Positions 51,628-59,797 of a stretch of 64,000 nucleotides of DNA are shown piece after piece. The translations under genes were made by a program, and so were the position numbers. The first letter of the stretch is position 1; each line of letters begins with the position of its first letter. Source of the DNA: Formosa sediminum (GTDB lineage: Bacteria; Bacteroidota; Bacteroidia; Flavobacteriales; Flavobacteriaceae); contig NZ_CP041637.1 in assembly GCF_007197735.1 (NCBI RefSeq), positions 1,302,001 through 1,366,000 on the forward strand, in the 5' to 3' direction. The notes beneath the pieces were generated by a model. It made no database searches. It saw only the letters and a program-made list of their open reading frames with translations, and was not told the origin of the DNA.

Positions 51628-52143
51628 ATGATTAAAAATTGGTTTGTAGTAGTTTTAATGGGGGTAATAATGACTTCTTGCGGAGACAATTTAGAATTTA
51701 ATTACCCAGCACTTCAAGCAAAAAGAGATGGAGATTTGTGGAAAACAACATCGCAAAATGTATCTAATAATGCAGGCGTATTAACTATTAATGGGAATGG
51801 CAATGGTGCTTATATTACAATGGAGCTTCCAGAATTAAGTATAGGGACGTATTTATTTGGAACAGTAAGTGAAGATCAAGTTGCTACTGCTACTGCAACA
51901 TTTACAAATAAAGAGGGTGTCGTGTATTCTACATTGTTTAACGCTACAGATAATTTAAGTACTCCTAATATTGATGAAAGCGCGATTTACTATGCAGAAG
52001 GTACAATTGAAATAAATGATATTAATACTGCAGAAGGTTATATAAGTGGTGAGTTTTGGTTTACAGCTTATACGGAACTGGGAGGAGATAAAGTAGATTT
52101 AAATCAAGGGGTGTTTTACGAGGTGCCTTTTGTGTCAGAATAA
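51628..52143 (+). CDS. Lipoprotein, possibly DUF6252 family
   Basis: A lipobox (VIMTSC, Cys 18 from the ATG at 51628) follows a short hydrophobic signal. The mature domain is beta-rich with WKTTSQNV and GNGAYITMELPEL. The C-terminal part reads GTIEINDINTAEGYISGEF, like small Bacteroidota lipoproteins with a ligand- or lipid-binding fold. A TTG one codon earlier is a less likely start. Function unknown. A strong terminator follows. Confidence 0.75.
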   Translation: MIKNWFVVVLMGVIMTSCGDNLEFNYPALQAKRDGDLWKTTSQNVSNNAGVLTINGNGNGAYITMELPELSIGTYLFGTVSEDQVATATATFTNKEGVVYSTLFNATDNLSTPNIDESAIYYAEGTIEINDINTAEGYISGEFWFTAYTELGGDKVDLNQGVFYEVPFVSE

Positions 52144-52165
52144 ATTCAGACTTAACAGGTTATAT

Positions 52166-52194
52166 AAAGCAACACTATGGTGTTGCTTTTTTTT
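52166..52194 (+). terminator. Terminator of the lipoprotein gene
   Basis: AAAGCAACAC pairs perfectly with GTGTTGCTTT (10 bp, loop TATG) and runs into T8. Confidence 0.92.
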
Positions 52195-52280
52195 GTTTAT
52201 AAAACATTTAAAATCCAGGTTGAATACCTCATAATTATTCTTAATTTTAACCTCCTTATTTTTTTAGCAGAACAGATTTT

Positions 52281-55200
52281 ATGTATTTAATATTCGACAC
52301 CGAAACCACAGGTTTACCAAAGCGTTGGGATGCCCCTATTAGCGATTCAGACAATTGGCCAAGATGTATACAAATTGCTTGGCAATTACACGATGAGCTT
52401 GGAAACTGTATAGAGCATCAGGATTATTTGGTTAAACCTGAAGGATTTAATATTCCTTATGATGCAGAAAAAATACATGGCATTTCTACAGAACTTGCAG
52501 AGGAGCAAGGGATTTCTTTAGCAGAGGTTTTAGAAAAATTCAATATAGCATTAAGCAAAACAAAATTTATTGTAGGGCAAAATGTTGGGTTCGATGTTAA
52601 TATTATGGGAGCAGAATTCCATAGAGAAGATGTCACAAATGCTTTGCAGGAGCTTCCTGTATTAGATACATGTACAGAAATCACGGCAAACTTATGTCAG
52701 ATTCCTGGTGGCCGTGGTGGTCGGTTTAAATTGCCAACTTTAACAGAATTACATCAATTCTTATTTAATGTACCATTTGGTGAAGCGCATAATGCCACAG
52801 CCGATGTAGAGGCTACAACACGATGTTTTTTCGAATTAATAAGAAGAAAGCAATATACAGTTGAAGCTTTAGATGTTGCACCCGATTATTTTGAGCGTTT
52901 TAATAAAGCGAATCCTCAAGAAATTCAGCTTATAGGCTTAAAACATATTAACCTAAAGAAAGCAAGTGACAAAATTAGAGAGCGTTTACAAAAAACGCAA
53001 TCTACAGACTTGTCGGCAGCAGAAATTAAACAAAATATTTCTGATTTATCCGAAGTTAATTTTGCGCATTTACACAATCATTCTCAATTTTCAGTCTTAC
53101 AATCAACCATAAGTATACCTAATTTAGTTGCAGCAGCAGCTAAACAAAACATGATTGGTGTGGCGCTTACCGATCATGCAAATATGATGGGGGCATTTCA
53201 TTTTGTTCGAGCAGTTATTAATCATAATAAAAATGTTCAAGCTAAAAATGAAGAGGCCGTTGCAGCGGGTAAAGCACCTACTTTAAATGAAATGAAACCC
53301 ATTTTAGGATGTGAGTTTTTTGTGTGTGAAGATCACCTAGATAAAAGTAGAAAAGATAATGGCTATCAGATTGTTATTATCGCTAAAAATAAAAACGGCT
53401 ATCATAATTTAGCAAAATTATCGTCTGCAGCATTTACAGATGGGTTTTATTATGTGCCTAGAATTGATAAAAAATTAATACAACAATACAAAGAAGACCT
53501 AATTGTTTTAACAGGAAATTTATATGGTGAAGTACCAAGTAAAGTTCTTAATGTTGGAGAAAATCAGGCAGAAGAAGCCTTAATTTGGTGGAAAGAACAG
53601 TTTGGTGATGATTTGTATGTGGAACTAATGCGTCATAATCAGGAAGATGAAAATCGTGTTAACCCTGTACTGATCGAGTTAGCAAAGAAGCATAATGTTA
53701 AGCTAATTGCAACCAATAATACGTATTATGTAGATAAAAAAGATGCCAATGCACACGATATTTTATTATGTGTACGTGATGGAGAAAAGCAATCTACACC
53801 TATAGGTCGTGGTCGAGGCTATCGTTATGGTATGCCAAATCAGGAGTATTATTTTAAAACTTCAGACGAAATGAAGTCGCTGTTTAAAGATATACCCGAG
53901 GCTATTATTAATATTCAAGAGGTTGTAAATAAGATTGAAATTTTTGAATTAGCCAGAAATGTATTATTACCAAAATTTGATATCCCTGAAGAGTTTCAGC
54001 ATCCTGAAGATGAGGTAGATGGAGGAAAACGTGGTGAAAATGCGTTTTTAAGACATATTACTTATAAAGGCGCTAAAATTCGTTATGGTGAAGAACTTTC
54101 TCCAGAAGTTATAGAACGTTTAGATTTTGAGCTTTCTGTTATCGAAAAAACTGGGTATCCAGGATACTTCTTAATTGTAGAAGACTTTATTCGAGCTGCA
54201 CGACAAATGGATGTGTCTGTAGGCCCAGGGCGTGGTTCTGCAGCAGGGTCTGTGGTTGCATACTGTTTATGGATCACAAATATAGATCCTATGTTGTATA
54301 ACTTACTTTTTGAGCGTTTCTTGAATCCGGATCGTGTAAGTATGCCCGATATTGATATTGATTTTGATGATGAAGGTCGAAGCCGTGTAATGGATTATGT
54401 AATCGAGAAATACGGTAGTAATCAGGTAGCACAAATTATTACCTATGGTACCATGGCTGCCAAATCATCTATTCGTGATACGGCGCGTGTATTAGATTTG
54501 CCGCTTTTTGAAGCCGATAGAATAGCAAAATTAATTCCTAACATGTCTAAGCTAAATAAAATATTTGGTTTAGATGAGAAAGGGTTAAAAGAAAAATTCA
54601 GAGCAGAAGATCTTGAAAAAGTTAATGAACTTATCAGTCTTGCCGATGGGAAAAACCTCGAAGCAGATACTCTAAATTTAGCGCGACGCTTAGAAGGGTC
54701 TGTTAGAAATACTGGAATTCATGCTTGTGGTGTTATCATTACACCAGACGATATTACCAAGTTTGTTCCTGTATCCTTAGCCAAAGATTCAGATTTATAT
54801 GTTACCCAGTTCGATAACTCGGTGGTGGAAGATGCAGGACTTTTAAAGATGGACTTTTTAGGGTTAAAAACATTAACTCTTATTAAAGATACCGTTAAAA
54901 TTGTAAAGGCCAAACATGATATAGATCTCGACCCTGAAAACTTTCCTTTAGATGATGTAAAAACATACGAGCTATTCCAACGCGGAGAAACAATTGGAGT
55001 GTTTCAATACGAATCTCCTGGAATGCAAAAACACATGCAGTCTTTAAAGCCTACAGTGTTTGACGACCTTATTGCTATGAATGCCTTGTATAGACCAGGG
55101 CCAATGGAATATATTCCGAGTTTTATTAGAAGGAAACACGGAGAAGAAGAGATTGAATACGATTTACCAGCGATGGAAGAGTATTTAAAGGAAACTTACG

Positions 55201-56669
55201 GAATTACGGTTTATCAAGAGCAAGTAATGCTCTTATCGCAAAAGTTGGCAGACTTCACAAAAGGTGAAGCAGATGTATTGCGTAAGGCTATGGGTAAAAA
55301 GCAAATAGCTGTATTGGATAAAATGAAGCCTAAATTCATTAATCAAGCCAGTGAAAAAGGTCATGACCCTAAAAAGTTAGAGAAAATTTGGAAAGATTGG
55401 GAAGCCTTTGCGAGTTATGCTTTCAATAAATCGCACTCAACATGTTATGCGTGGATTGCTTACCAAACAGCATATTTAAAAGCGCATTATCCTGCCGAAT
55501 ATATGGCAGCAGTGTTATCTAATAACATGAACGATATTAAGCAGGTTACATTTTTTATGGAAGAATGTAAACGTATGAAGTTAGACGTTTTAGGTCCAGA
55601 TGTTAATGAATCGTTTTATAAATTCTCTGTAAATGATGATTATGCTGTTCGTTTTGGAATGGGAGCAGTAAAAGGTGTAGGGCATGGTGCGGTAAAAACA
55701 ATTGTTGAAAACAGAAAAAAAGACGGCCCATATAAATCAATTTTTGATTTGGCCAAACGCATAGATCTTCGCGCAGCAAATAAGAAAGCTTTTGAGAGTC
55801 TTGCATTGGCAGGAGGTTTTGATTGTTTTCAAGATACACATCGGGCTCAATATTTTCAGGATGAAGGAGACGGTGTTACCTTTCTAGAAAAAGCTATAAA
55901 ATATGGGAGCAAGCACCAAGAGAATGAAAACTCTGCTCAAGTGAGTTTATTTGGTGAAGCTAGTGATGTACAAATAGAAGAACCTTTAGTGCCTCCAGCA
56001 GAAGATTGGGGGACTATGGAAAAATTAGCTAGAGAAAAAGAAGTTATCGGAATTTATATCTCAGGACATCCTTTAGATGATTTTAAAATTGAGATGAAAA
56101 ATTTCTGTAATGCTAATTTAAGTATGCTTCGTAATTTGGAAGCGTGTTTAAATGCAGAACTCACTTTTGGAGGTGTTATCACAGATGTGCAACACCGTGT
56201 GAGTAAGATGGGAAAAGGCTGGGCATTGTTTACGATTATTGATTATAATGATAGTTATGAGTTTAGAATCTTTGGTGAAGATTATCTGAAATTTAGACAC
56301 TTTTTTGTGGTTAATAGTTTTGTGCATGTTAAGGTATTTGTAAGAGAAGGTTGGGTAAATAAAGATACGGGTAAGAAAAGTGAACCACGAATTCAGTTTA
56401 ACAGCTTTCAGTTATTACACGACGTTATGGATCAGTATGCTAAGAAATTATCAATTCAGCTTAATATTGCAAATTTGACAGAAACGAAAGTGTCTAATTT
56501 AAAAACGCTTTTCGATAATCATGTAGGAACTAAATTGTTGAATTTTTTAGTGTACGATCAAGAAGATAAAGTTAAATTACCTATGGTAAGTAGAACTCAA
56601 AAAATAACTATATCTCAAGAATTATTGCAAGCTTTAGATCGTGAAGAGGTGTATTATAAGTTAAATTAG
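52281..56669 (+). CDS. dnaE: DNA polymerase III alpha subunit with N-terminal proofreading exonuclease
   Basis: The main replicative polymerase subunit, 1462 residues against about 1160 in E. coli. The extra part is an N-terminal DnaQ-like exonuclease (about 1-200) with FDTETTG at 5-11 and the Exo III block HNATADVEAT near 172-181. Next come a PHP domain starting at FAHLHNHSQFSV with TDHANMMGAF, then the C-family polymerase core with the catalytic aspartates in PDIDIDFDD (689-697), and a C-terminal OB-fold region (about 1290-1400). Fusion of editing and polymerising domains removes the need for a separate epsilon subunit; as I recall this is typical of Bacteroidota. Confidence 0.97.
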   Translation: MYLIFDTETTGLPKRWDAPISDSDNWPRCIQIAWQLHDELGNCIEHQDYLVKPEGFNIPYDAEKIHGISTELAEEQGISLAEVLEKFNIALSKTKFIVGQNVGFDVNIMGAEFHREDVTNALQELPVLDTCTEITANLCQIPGGRGGRFKLPTLTELHQFLFNVPFGEAHNATADVEATTRCFFELIRRKQYTVEALDVAPDYFERFNKANPQEIQLIGLKHINLKKASDKIRERLQKTQSTDLSAAEIKQNISDLSEVNFAHLHNHSQFSVLQSTISIPNLVAAAAKQNMIGVALTDHANMMGAFHFVRAVINHNKNVQAKNEEAVAAGKAPTLNEMKPILGCEFFVCEDHLDKSRKDNGYQIVIIAKNKNGYHNLAKLSSAAFTDGFYYVPRIDKKLIQQYKEDLIVLTGNLYGEVPSKVLNVGENQAEEALIWWKEQFGDDLYVELMRHNQEDENRVNPVLIELAKKHNVKLIATNNTYYVDKKDANAHDILLCVRDGEKQSTPIGRGRGYRYGMPNQEYYFKTSDEMKSLFKDIPEAIINIQEVVNKIEIFELARNVLLPKFDIPEEFQHPEDEVDGGKRGENAFLRHITYKGAKIRYGEELSPEVIERLDFELSVIEKTGYPGYFLIVEDFIRAARQMDVSVGPGRGSAAGSVVAYCLWITNIDPMLYNLLFERFLNPDRVSMPDIDIDFDDEGRSRVMDYVIEKYGSNQVAQIITYGTMAAKSSIRDTARVLDLPLFEADRIAKLIPNMSKLNKIFGLDEKGLKEKFRAEDLEKVNELISLADGKNLEADTLNLARRLEGSVRNTGIHACGVIITPDDITKFVPVSLAKDSDLYVTQFDNSVVEDAGLLKMDFLGLKTLTLIKDTVKIVKAKHDIDLDPENFPLDDVKTYELFQRGETIGVFQYESPGMQKHMQSLKPTVFDDLIAMNALYRPGPMEYIPSFIRRKHGEEEIEYDLPAMEEYLKETYGITVYQEQVMLLSQKLADFTKGEADVLRKAMGKKQIAVLDKMKPKFINQASEKGHDPKKLEKIWKDWEAFASYAFNKSHSTCYAWIAYQTAYLKAHYPAEYMAAVLSNNMNDIKQVTFFMEECKRMKLDVLGPDVNESFYKFSVNDDYAVRFGMGAVKGVGHGAVKTIVENRKKDGPYKSIFDLAKRIDLRAANKKAFESLALAGGFDCFQDTHRAQYFQDEGDGVTFLEKAIKYGSKHQENENSAQVSLFGEASDVQIEEPLVPPAEDWGTMEKLAREKEVIGIYISGHPLDDFKIEMKNFCNANLSMLRNLEACLNAELTFGGVITDVQHRVSKMGKGWALFTIIDYNDSYEFRIFGEDYLKFRHFFVVNSFVHVKVFVREGWVNKDTGKKSEPRIQFNSFQLLHDVMDQYAKKLSIQLNIANLTETKVSNLKTLFDNHVGTKLLNFLVYDQEDKVKLPMVSRTQKITISQELLQALDREEVYYKLN

Positions 56670-56757
56670 GCTAGGTTTTAATAATAGAATCAATTAAGAC
56701 AATTTAGCAATAAATAAAACAAATAGTCTCTATGTAAGATTTAGCAAAATTTTTGAC

Positions 56758-56765
56758 TAATTTTG
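56758..56765 (+). promoter_or_regulatory. Candidate -7 box of trxA
   Basis: TAATTTTG matches TAnnTTTG, 36 bases before the trxA ATG. The -33 half is not recognisable. Confidence 0.35.
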
Positions 56766-56801
56766 TATAATTAAGAAGTAGAACATTAAAAATAAAAAAT
56801 A

Positions 56802-57119
56802 ATGGCATTAGAAATAACAGACGCAAATTTTGAGGAAACTGTATTAAAAAGTGACAAACCTGTAGTTGTAGATTTTTGGGCTGCTTGGTGTGGTCCTTGT
56901 CGTATGGTTGGTCCTATTATTGATGAAATAAGTACAGAATACGATGGTAAAGCCGTTGTAGGTAAAGTAGATGTTGACGCAAATCAAGATTTTGCTTCAA
57001 AATATGGTGTACGTAACATTCCAACTGTTTTGGTGTTCCAAAACGGAGAAGTTGTTGGTCGCCAAGTTGGTGTAGCGCCTAAAAAAGCATATACAGATGC
57101 TATCGATCAGCTTTTGTAA
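56802..57119 (+). CDS. trxA: Thioredoxin
   Basis: A classic cytosolic thioredoxin of 105 residues with the active site WCGPC at 29-33 (DFWAAWCGPCRMVGP), the cis-proline in VRNIPTVLVFQNGE and no signal peptide. It reduces disulfides in ribonucleotide reductase, methionine sulfoxide reductases and others. It is flanked by dnaE and a DUF58 gene, with its own terminator. Confidence 0.97.
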   Translation: MALEITDANFEETVLKSDKPVVVDFWAAWCGPCRMVGPIIDEISTEYDGKAVVGKVDVDANQDFASKYGVRNIPTVLVFQNGEVVGRQVGVAPKKAYTDAIDQLL

Positions 57120-57147
57120 TCGCTTATAAATAATAACACATGTATAT

Positions 57148-57177
57148 AAAGGTTTGGCTTAGTGCTAAACCTTTTTT
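57148..57177 (+). terminator. Terminator of trxA
   Basis: AAAGGTTTGGC pairs with GCTAAACCTTT (11 bp, one G-U pair, loop TTAGT) and is followed by T6 (57172-57177). Confidence 0.88.
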
Positions 57178-57204
57178 ATTTTTAGAAGGTATTAAAAGTA
57201 ATTC

Positions 57205-58134
57205 ATGGATATAAAGGAAGAGTTACAACATGTAGGCGGGTTTGTTAATCTGGAATTGTTGGCTAAACAAGTTGTAGAAGGGTTTATAGCAGGCATGCAT
57301 AAAAGTCCGTTTCATGGGTTTTCTGCAGAATTTGCTGAACATAAAATTTACAATCAAGGAGAAAGTACAAAACACATCGATTGGAAGTTGTATGCTAAGA
57401 CAGATAAACTCTATACTAAACGTTACGATGAAGAAACCAATTTACGCTGTCATTTAATTATAGACCATAGCAGCTCGATGCATTACCCAGCTTACCCGAG
57501 TTTTTCTTTAAATCAGTTAAATAAGAGTGCATTCTCGGCTTTAGCTTCTGCGTCTATAATGTACATCCTAAAAAAACAACGCGATGCTGTTGGTTTAAGT
57601 GTATATAGTAATACATATGATTATTATGCTCCTGAAAAAGGGAGTGATAGGCATCATCATATGCTTATTAATCAGTTAGAACATATGGTTAAGTCTCCAC
57701 CTAAGGCTAAAACAACAGATACTTATACATATTTACATCATATTGCAGAAAAACTTCATAAACGTTCTTTAATTGTTTTGTTTACAGATATGTTTCAAGA
57801 ATCTGTAAATAATGATCAATTATTTGAAGCTTTAAAGCACTTAAAATATAATAAACATGACGTTATTTTATTTCATGTGTTTGATGGTGAAAAAGAAAAG
57901 CTATTTAATTTTGATAATACTCCAAAACGTTTTGTTGATGTGGAAACAGGTGAATATATTAATGTATATGCAGATAATATAAAAGCAAATTACGAGAAGC
58001 AAATGGTAGATTATTTTGCTGCTTTAAAGTTAAAATGTGCACAGTATAAAATAAAATATGTTGAAGCAGATATAAATAATAAATTTGATAATGTGTTGAC
58101 TGCATTTATGTTAGAACGTTCCGGGTTTGTGTGA
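57205..58134 (+). CDS. DUF58 domain-containing protein (von Willebrand A-like)
   Basis: The 309 residues belong to DUF58. Conserved EHKIYNQGESTKHIDWKLYA lies near 45-64, and a metal-binding MIDAS-like D-x-S-x-S appears as DHSSSM (D87, S89, S91). In many bacteria DUF58 proteins work with a MoxR AAA ATPase and membrane BatA/BatB-type proteins as a chaperone-like complex; none of these is adjacent here. No membrane segment is present. Confidence 0.9.
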   Translation: MDIKEELQHVGGFVNLELLAKQVVEGFIAGMHKSPFHGFSAEFAEHKIYNQGESTKHIDWKLYAKTDKLYTKRYDEETNLRCHLIIDHSSSMHYPAYPSFSLNQLNKSAFSALASASIMYILKKQRDAVGLSVYSNTYDYYAPEKGSDRHHHMLINQLEHMVKSPPKAKTTDTYTYLHHIAEKLHKRSLIVLFTDMFQESVNNDQLFEALKHLKYNKHDVILFHVFDGEKEKLFNFDNTPKRFVDVETGEYINVYADNIKANYEKQMVDYFAALKLKCAQYKIKYVEADINNKFDNVLTAFMLERSGFV

Positions 58135-58167
58135 TAAAAAAATAATTTAAAAAAACACATAAAAAAT

Positions 58168-58197
58168 TTGTGTAGTTTAAAAAGCGTTGTATATTTG
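58168..58197 (+). promoter_or_regulatory. Promoter of the first tRNA-Asp gene
   Basis: TTG at 58168-58170, 19 bases, and TATATTTG at 58190-58197 fit the consensus. The tRNA starts 18 bases after the -7 box. Confidence 0.7.
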
Positions 58198-58215
58198 CAC
58201 TCGCAATAACGCAAC

Positions 58216-58289
58216 GGTCTGGTAGTTCAGCTGGTTAGAATACCTGCCTGTCACGCAGGGGGTCGCGGGTTCGAGTCCCGTCCAGACCG
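58216..58289 (+). tRNA. tRNA-Asp (anticodon GTC), copy 1
   Basis: A 74-base cloverleaf. The acceptor stem GGTCTGG pairs with CCAGACC, the anticodon arm CCTGC-CTGTCAC-GCAGG presents GTC, and the T-arm contains GGTTCGAGTCC. The discriminator is G and the CCA end is not encoded (the sequence continues CAAG). A terminator follows 12 bases downstream. Confidence 0.97.
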
Positions 58290-58301
58290 CAAGATTGCAT
58301 T

Positions 58302-58328
58302 AAGCTCCATAACGTGGAGCTTTTTTTT
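58302..58328 (+). terminator. Terminator after tRNA-Asp copy 1
   Basis: AAGCTCCA / TGGAGCTT, a perfect 8-bp stem with loop TAACG, runs into T8. Confidence 0.92.
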
Positions 58329-58351
58329 GCAACAAAAAGAAGTTGTGTTGT

Positions 58352-58394
58352 TTAGATAGACTTAGTGTCTGTCTAAGGTTTACGTTGTTAAACC
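58352..58394 (+). other. Stem-rich RNA-like segment after tRNA-Asp copy 1
   Basis: TTAGATAGAC (58352-58361) pairs with GTCTGTCTAA (58367-58376), followed directly by GGTTTA (58377-58382) with TAAACC (58389-58394). The same two stems occur in the second unit with changes that preserve pairing. Function unknown. Confidence 0.5.
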
Positions 58395-58402
58395 AATGAA
58401 AG

Positions 58403-58443
58403 GCTTTCCTTTTTTCAAATCTTGAAAATAGGGATGCTTTTTT
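58403..58443 (+). terminator. Second terminator in tRNA-Asp unit 1
   Basis: GCTTTCC with GGGATGC, and inside it TTTTCAA with TTGAAAA, form a long hairpin ending in T6. It is repeated in the second unit. Confidence 0.7.
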
Positions 58444-58566
58444 ATTTTAAGCCCTTTTGTGGCTCTAATAAATTGTTTTCTATGTGTTTATGTTTATTCT
58501 TTTTTTGAATTAAAATATCAGATAAAAAAATATGAAATATTATAGTTCAGTTATTAAAAAAGAGAG

Positions 58567-58574
58567 TATATTTG
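58567..58574 (+). promoter_or_regulatory. -7 box of the second tRNA-Asp gene
   Basis: TATATTTG is identical in position to copy 1, but the sequence where the -33 TTTG should be differs. Copy 2 may therefore be expressed more weakly. Confidence 0.5.
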
Positions 58575-58592
58575 CACTCGCAATAACGCAAC

Positions 58593-58666
58593 GGTCTGGT
58601 AGTTCAGCTGGTTAGAATACCTGCCTGTCACGCAGGGGGTCGCGGGTTCGAGTCCCGTCCAGACCG
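58593..58666 (+). tRNA. tRNA-Asp (anticodon GTC), copy 2
   Basis: Identical over all 74 bases to the tRNA at 58216-58289: GTC anticodon, acceptor GGTCTGG/CCAGACC and no encoded CCA. Confidence 0.97.
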
Positions 58667-58677
58667 CAAGATTGCTT

Positions 58678-58704
58678 AAGCTCCATAATTTGGAGCTTTT
58701 TTTT
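58678..58704 (+). terminator. Terminator after tRNA-Asp copy 2
   Basis: AAGCTCCA / TGGAGCTT with loop TAATT and T8; the loop differs from copy 1 but the stem is unchanged. Confidence 0.92.
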
Positions 58705-58727
58705 GCAACAAAAAGAAGTTGTGTTGT

Positions 58728-58770
58728 TTAGGTAGATCTAGTGTCTATCTAAGGTTTACGTTGTTAAACC
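58728..58770 (+). other. Stem-rich RNA-like segment after tRNA-Asp copy 2
   Basis: TTAGGTAGAT (58728-58737) pairs with GTCTATCTAA (58743-58752), followed by GGTTTA / TAAACC. Compared with copy 1, three stem bases differ and all still pair (as G-U, A-U or G-C). Confidence 0.5.
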
Positions 58771-58778
58771 AATGAAAT

Positions 58779-58820
58779 GCTTTCCTTTTTTCAAAAACTT
58801 GAAAATGGGGATGCTTTTTT
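58779..58820 (+). terminator. Second terminator in tRNA-Asp unit 2
   Basis: GCTTTCC with GGGGATGC and inner TTTTCAA / TTGAAAA, loop AAAC, followed by T6. Confidence 0.7.
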
Positions 58821-58849
58821 GTTTTATAGGTATGCTAGATTGTTAAATG

Positions 58850-58890
58850 AAAAAACTGGAAACAAACTATTAGTTGTAGTTCCAGTTTTT
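58850..58890 (-). terminator. Terminator of the transglutaminase/ATP-grasp operon
   Basis: AAAAACTGGAA and TTCCAGTTTTT form a perfect 11-bp stem with an 18-base loop. On the minus strand it ends in six T, 18 bases past the stop at 58908. Confidence 0.85.
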
Positions 58891-58907
58891 AAATATTTGG
58901 AATAAGA

Positions 58908-59795
58908 TTATGCAGGTCTAATATCTACAGCAACATTCATTTTATTTTTGCCTGTGCTATATACAACGCCTTTTAATGGTGGAACATCATAATAATCACG
59001 GCCCCAAGATACAGTAATGTGTTGGTTTTTTGGAATCTGATTATTAGTAGGGTCAAAATCTACCCAGCCAAAGGTTGGAATATAAACAGAGAACCATGCA
59101 TGCGAGGCATCTGTACCCACTAATTTTTCTTTTCCAGGTGGTGGTAAGGTTTCTATATATCCACTAACATAACGTGCAGGTAAACCCATAGAACGCACAC
59201 AAGCAATTGCTATTTGTGCAAAATCTTGGCAGACTCCTTTTTTTGCCTTAATAACTTCCTGTATTGGAGTTGCTATGGTACTAAATTCTGAATCGAATTT
59301 AAATTCTGTAAAAATACGTTGCATTAATTCAAAAGCAGCATCAAAAACAGAACGGTTTGGTTTGAATGATTTTTCTGCATAAGCTTTAACTTCAGGAGAA
59401 ATTTGTGCTATAAATATAGAATCTAGTATAAATTGTTTTATGTCTATAAACTCTTTATTGTTTGTTTCTAAAATAGATAGTGCCTCTTTTAAGGTTATGG
59501 TCTTTCCTGTTTCGGATAGGTCTATATTGGGCTCTAGCTCATAATTTCTATCAATAATGCTTCGAGCTGTAACATTTAATTTTTTGTGATGCTGCTGAAT
59601 TGAAAAGCGTGTGATTGTATTTCCAAAAAAATCTAAACGTTCTGTAATTTCTGAAGGTTTAGGGCTAATTTCCAACGTGTAATCTAAAAGTGTTTGCCCA
59701 ACCATTGTTTTTGGTTTTAACGTAGCAATATTATGGCAAAAAGTAACGCCACTATCATAATCGTAACTGGTGGTATGTGAGACTTTAAATTCCAT
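58908..59795 (-). CDS. Transglutaminase-like cysteine peptidase family protein
   Basis: The 295 residues have an N-terminal beta-rich domain (about 1-85), then a transglutaminase-like core. Its papain-type triad is C189 in KKGVCQDFAQI, H232 in TDASHAWFSVYI and D248 in WVDFDPTN. Bacterial members of this group act as peptidases or amide-exchange enzymes. There is no signal peptide, so it is probably cytosolic. It starts two bases after the ATP-grasp gene ends, and in many genomes this trio is clustered, implying that it trims or crosslinks the product of the neighbouring ligases. Confidence 0.92.
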   Translation of the reverse strand: MEFKVSHTTSYDYDSGVTFCHNIATLKPKTMVGQTLLDYTLEISPKPSEITERLDFFGNTITRFSIQQHHKKLNVTARSIIDRNYELEPNIDLSETGKTITLKEALSILETNNKEFIDIKQFILDSIFIAQISPEVKAYAEKSFKPNRSVFDAAFELMQRIFTEFKFDSEFSTIATPIQEVIKAKKGVCQDFAQIAIACVRSMGLPARYVSGYIETLPPPGKEKLVGTDASHAWFSVYIPTFGWVDFDPTNNQIPKNQHITVSWGRDYYDVPPLKGVVYSTGKNKMNVAVDIRPA

Positions 59796-59797
59796 AA

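Larger units (their letters stand above)
58190..58820 (+). repeat. Tandem duplication of the tRNA-Asp unit, period 377 bases
   Basis: Bases 58190-58443 and 58567-58820 repeat the same order: -7 box TATATTTG with a shared 18-base leader, tRNA-Asp, a GCTCC terminator, a stem-rich 75-base segment and a second terminator. The tRNAs are identical. The flanks of the -7 box and parts of the non-tRNA segment differ by scattered substitutions. The 123 bases between copies (58444-58566) are unrelated to the unit. Confidence 0.9.

Noticed and set aside
58190-58820. CRISPR array or insertion sequence
   Set aside because: Only two long repeat units exist, each with a tRNA and terminators; no short regular spacers, no transposase and no terminal inverted repeats.
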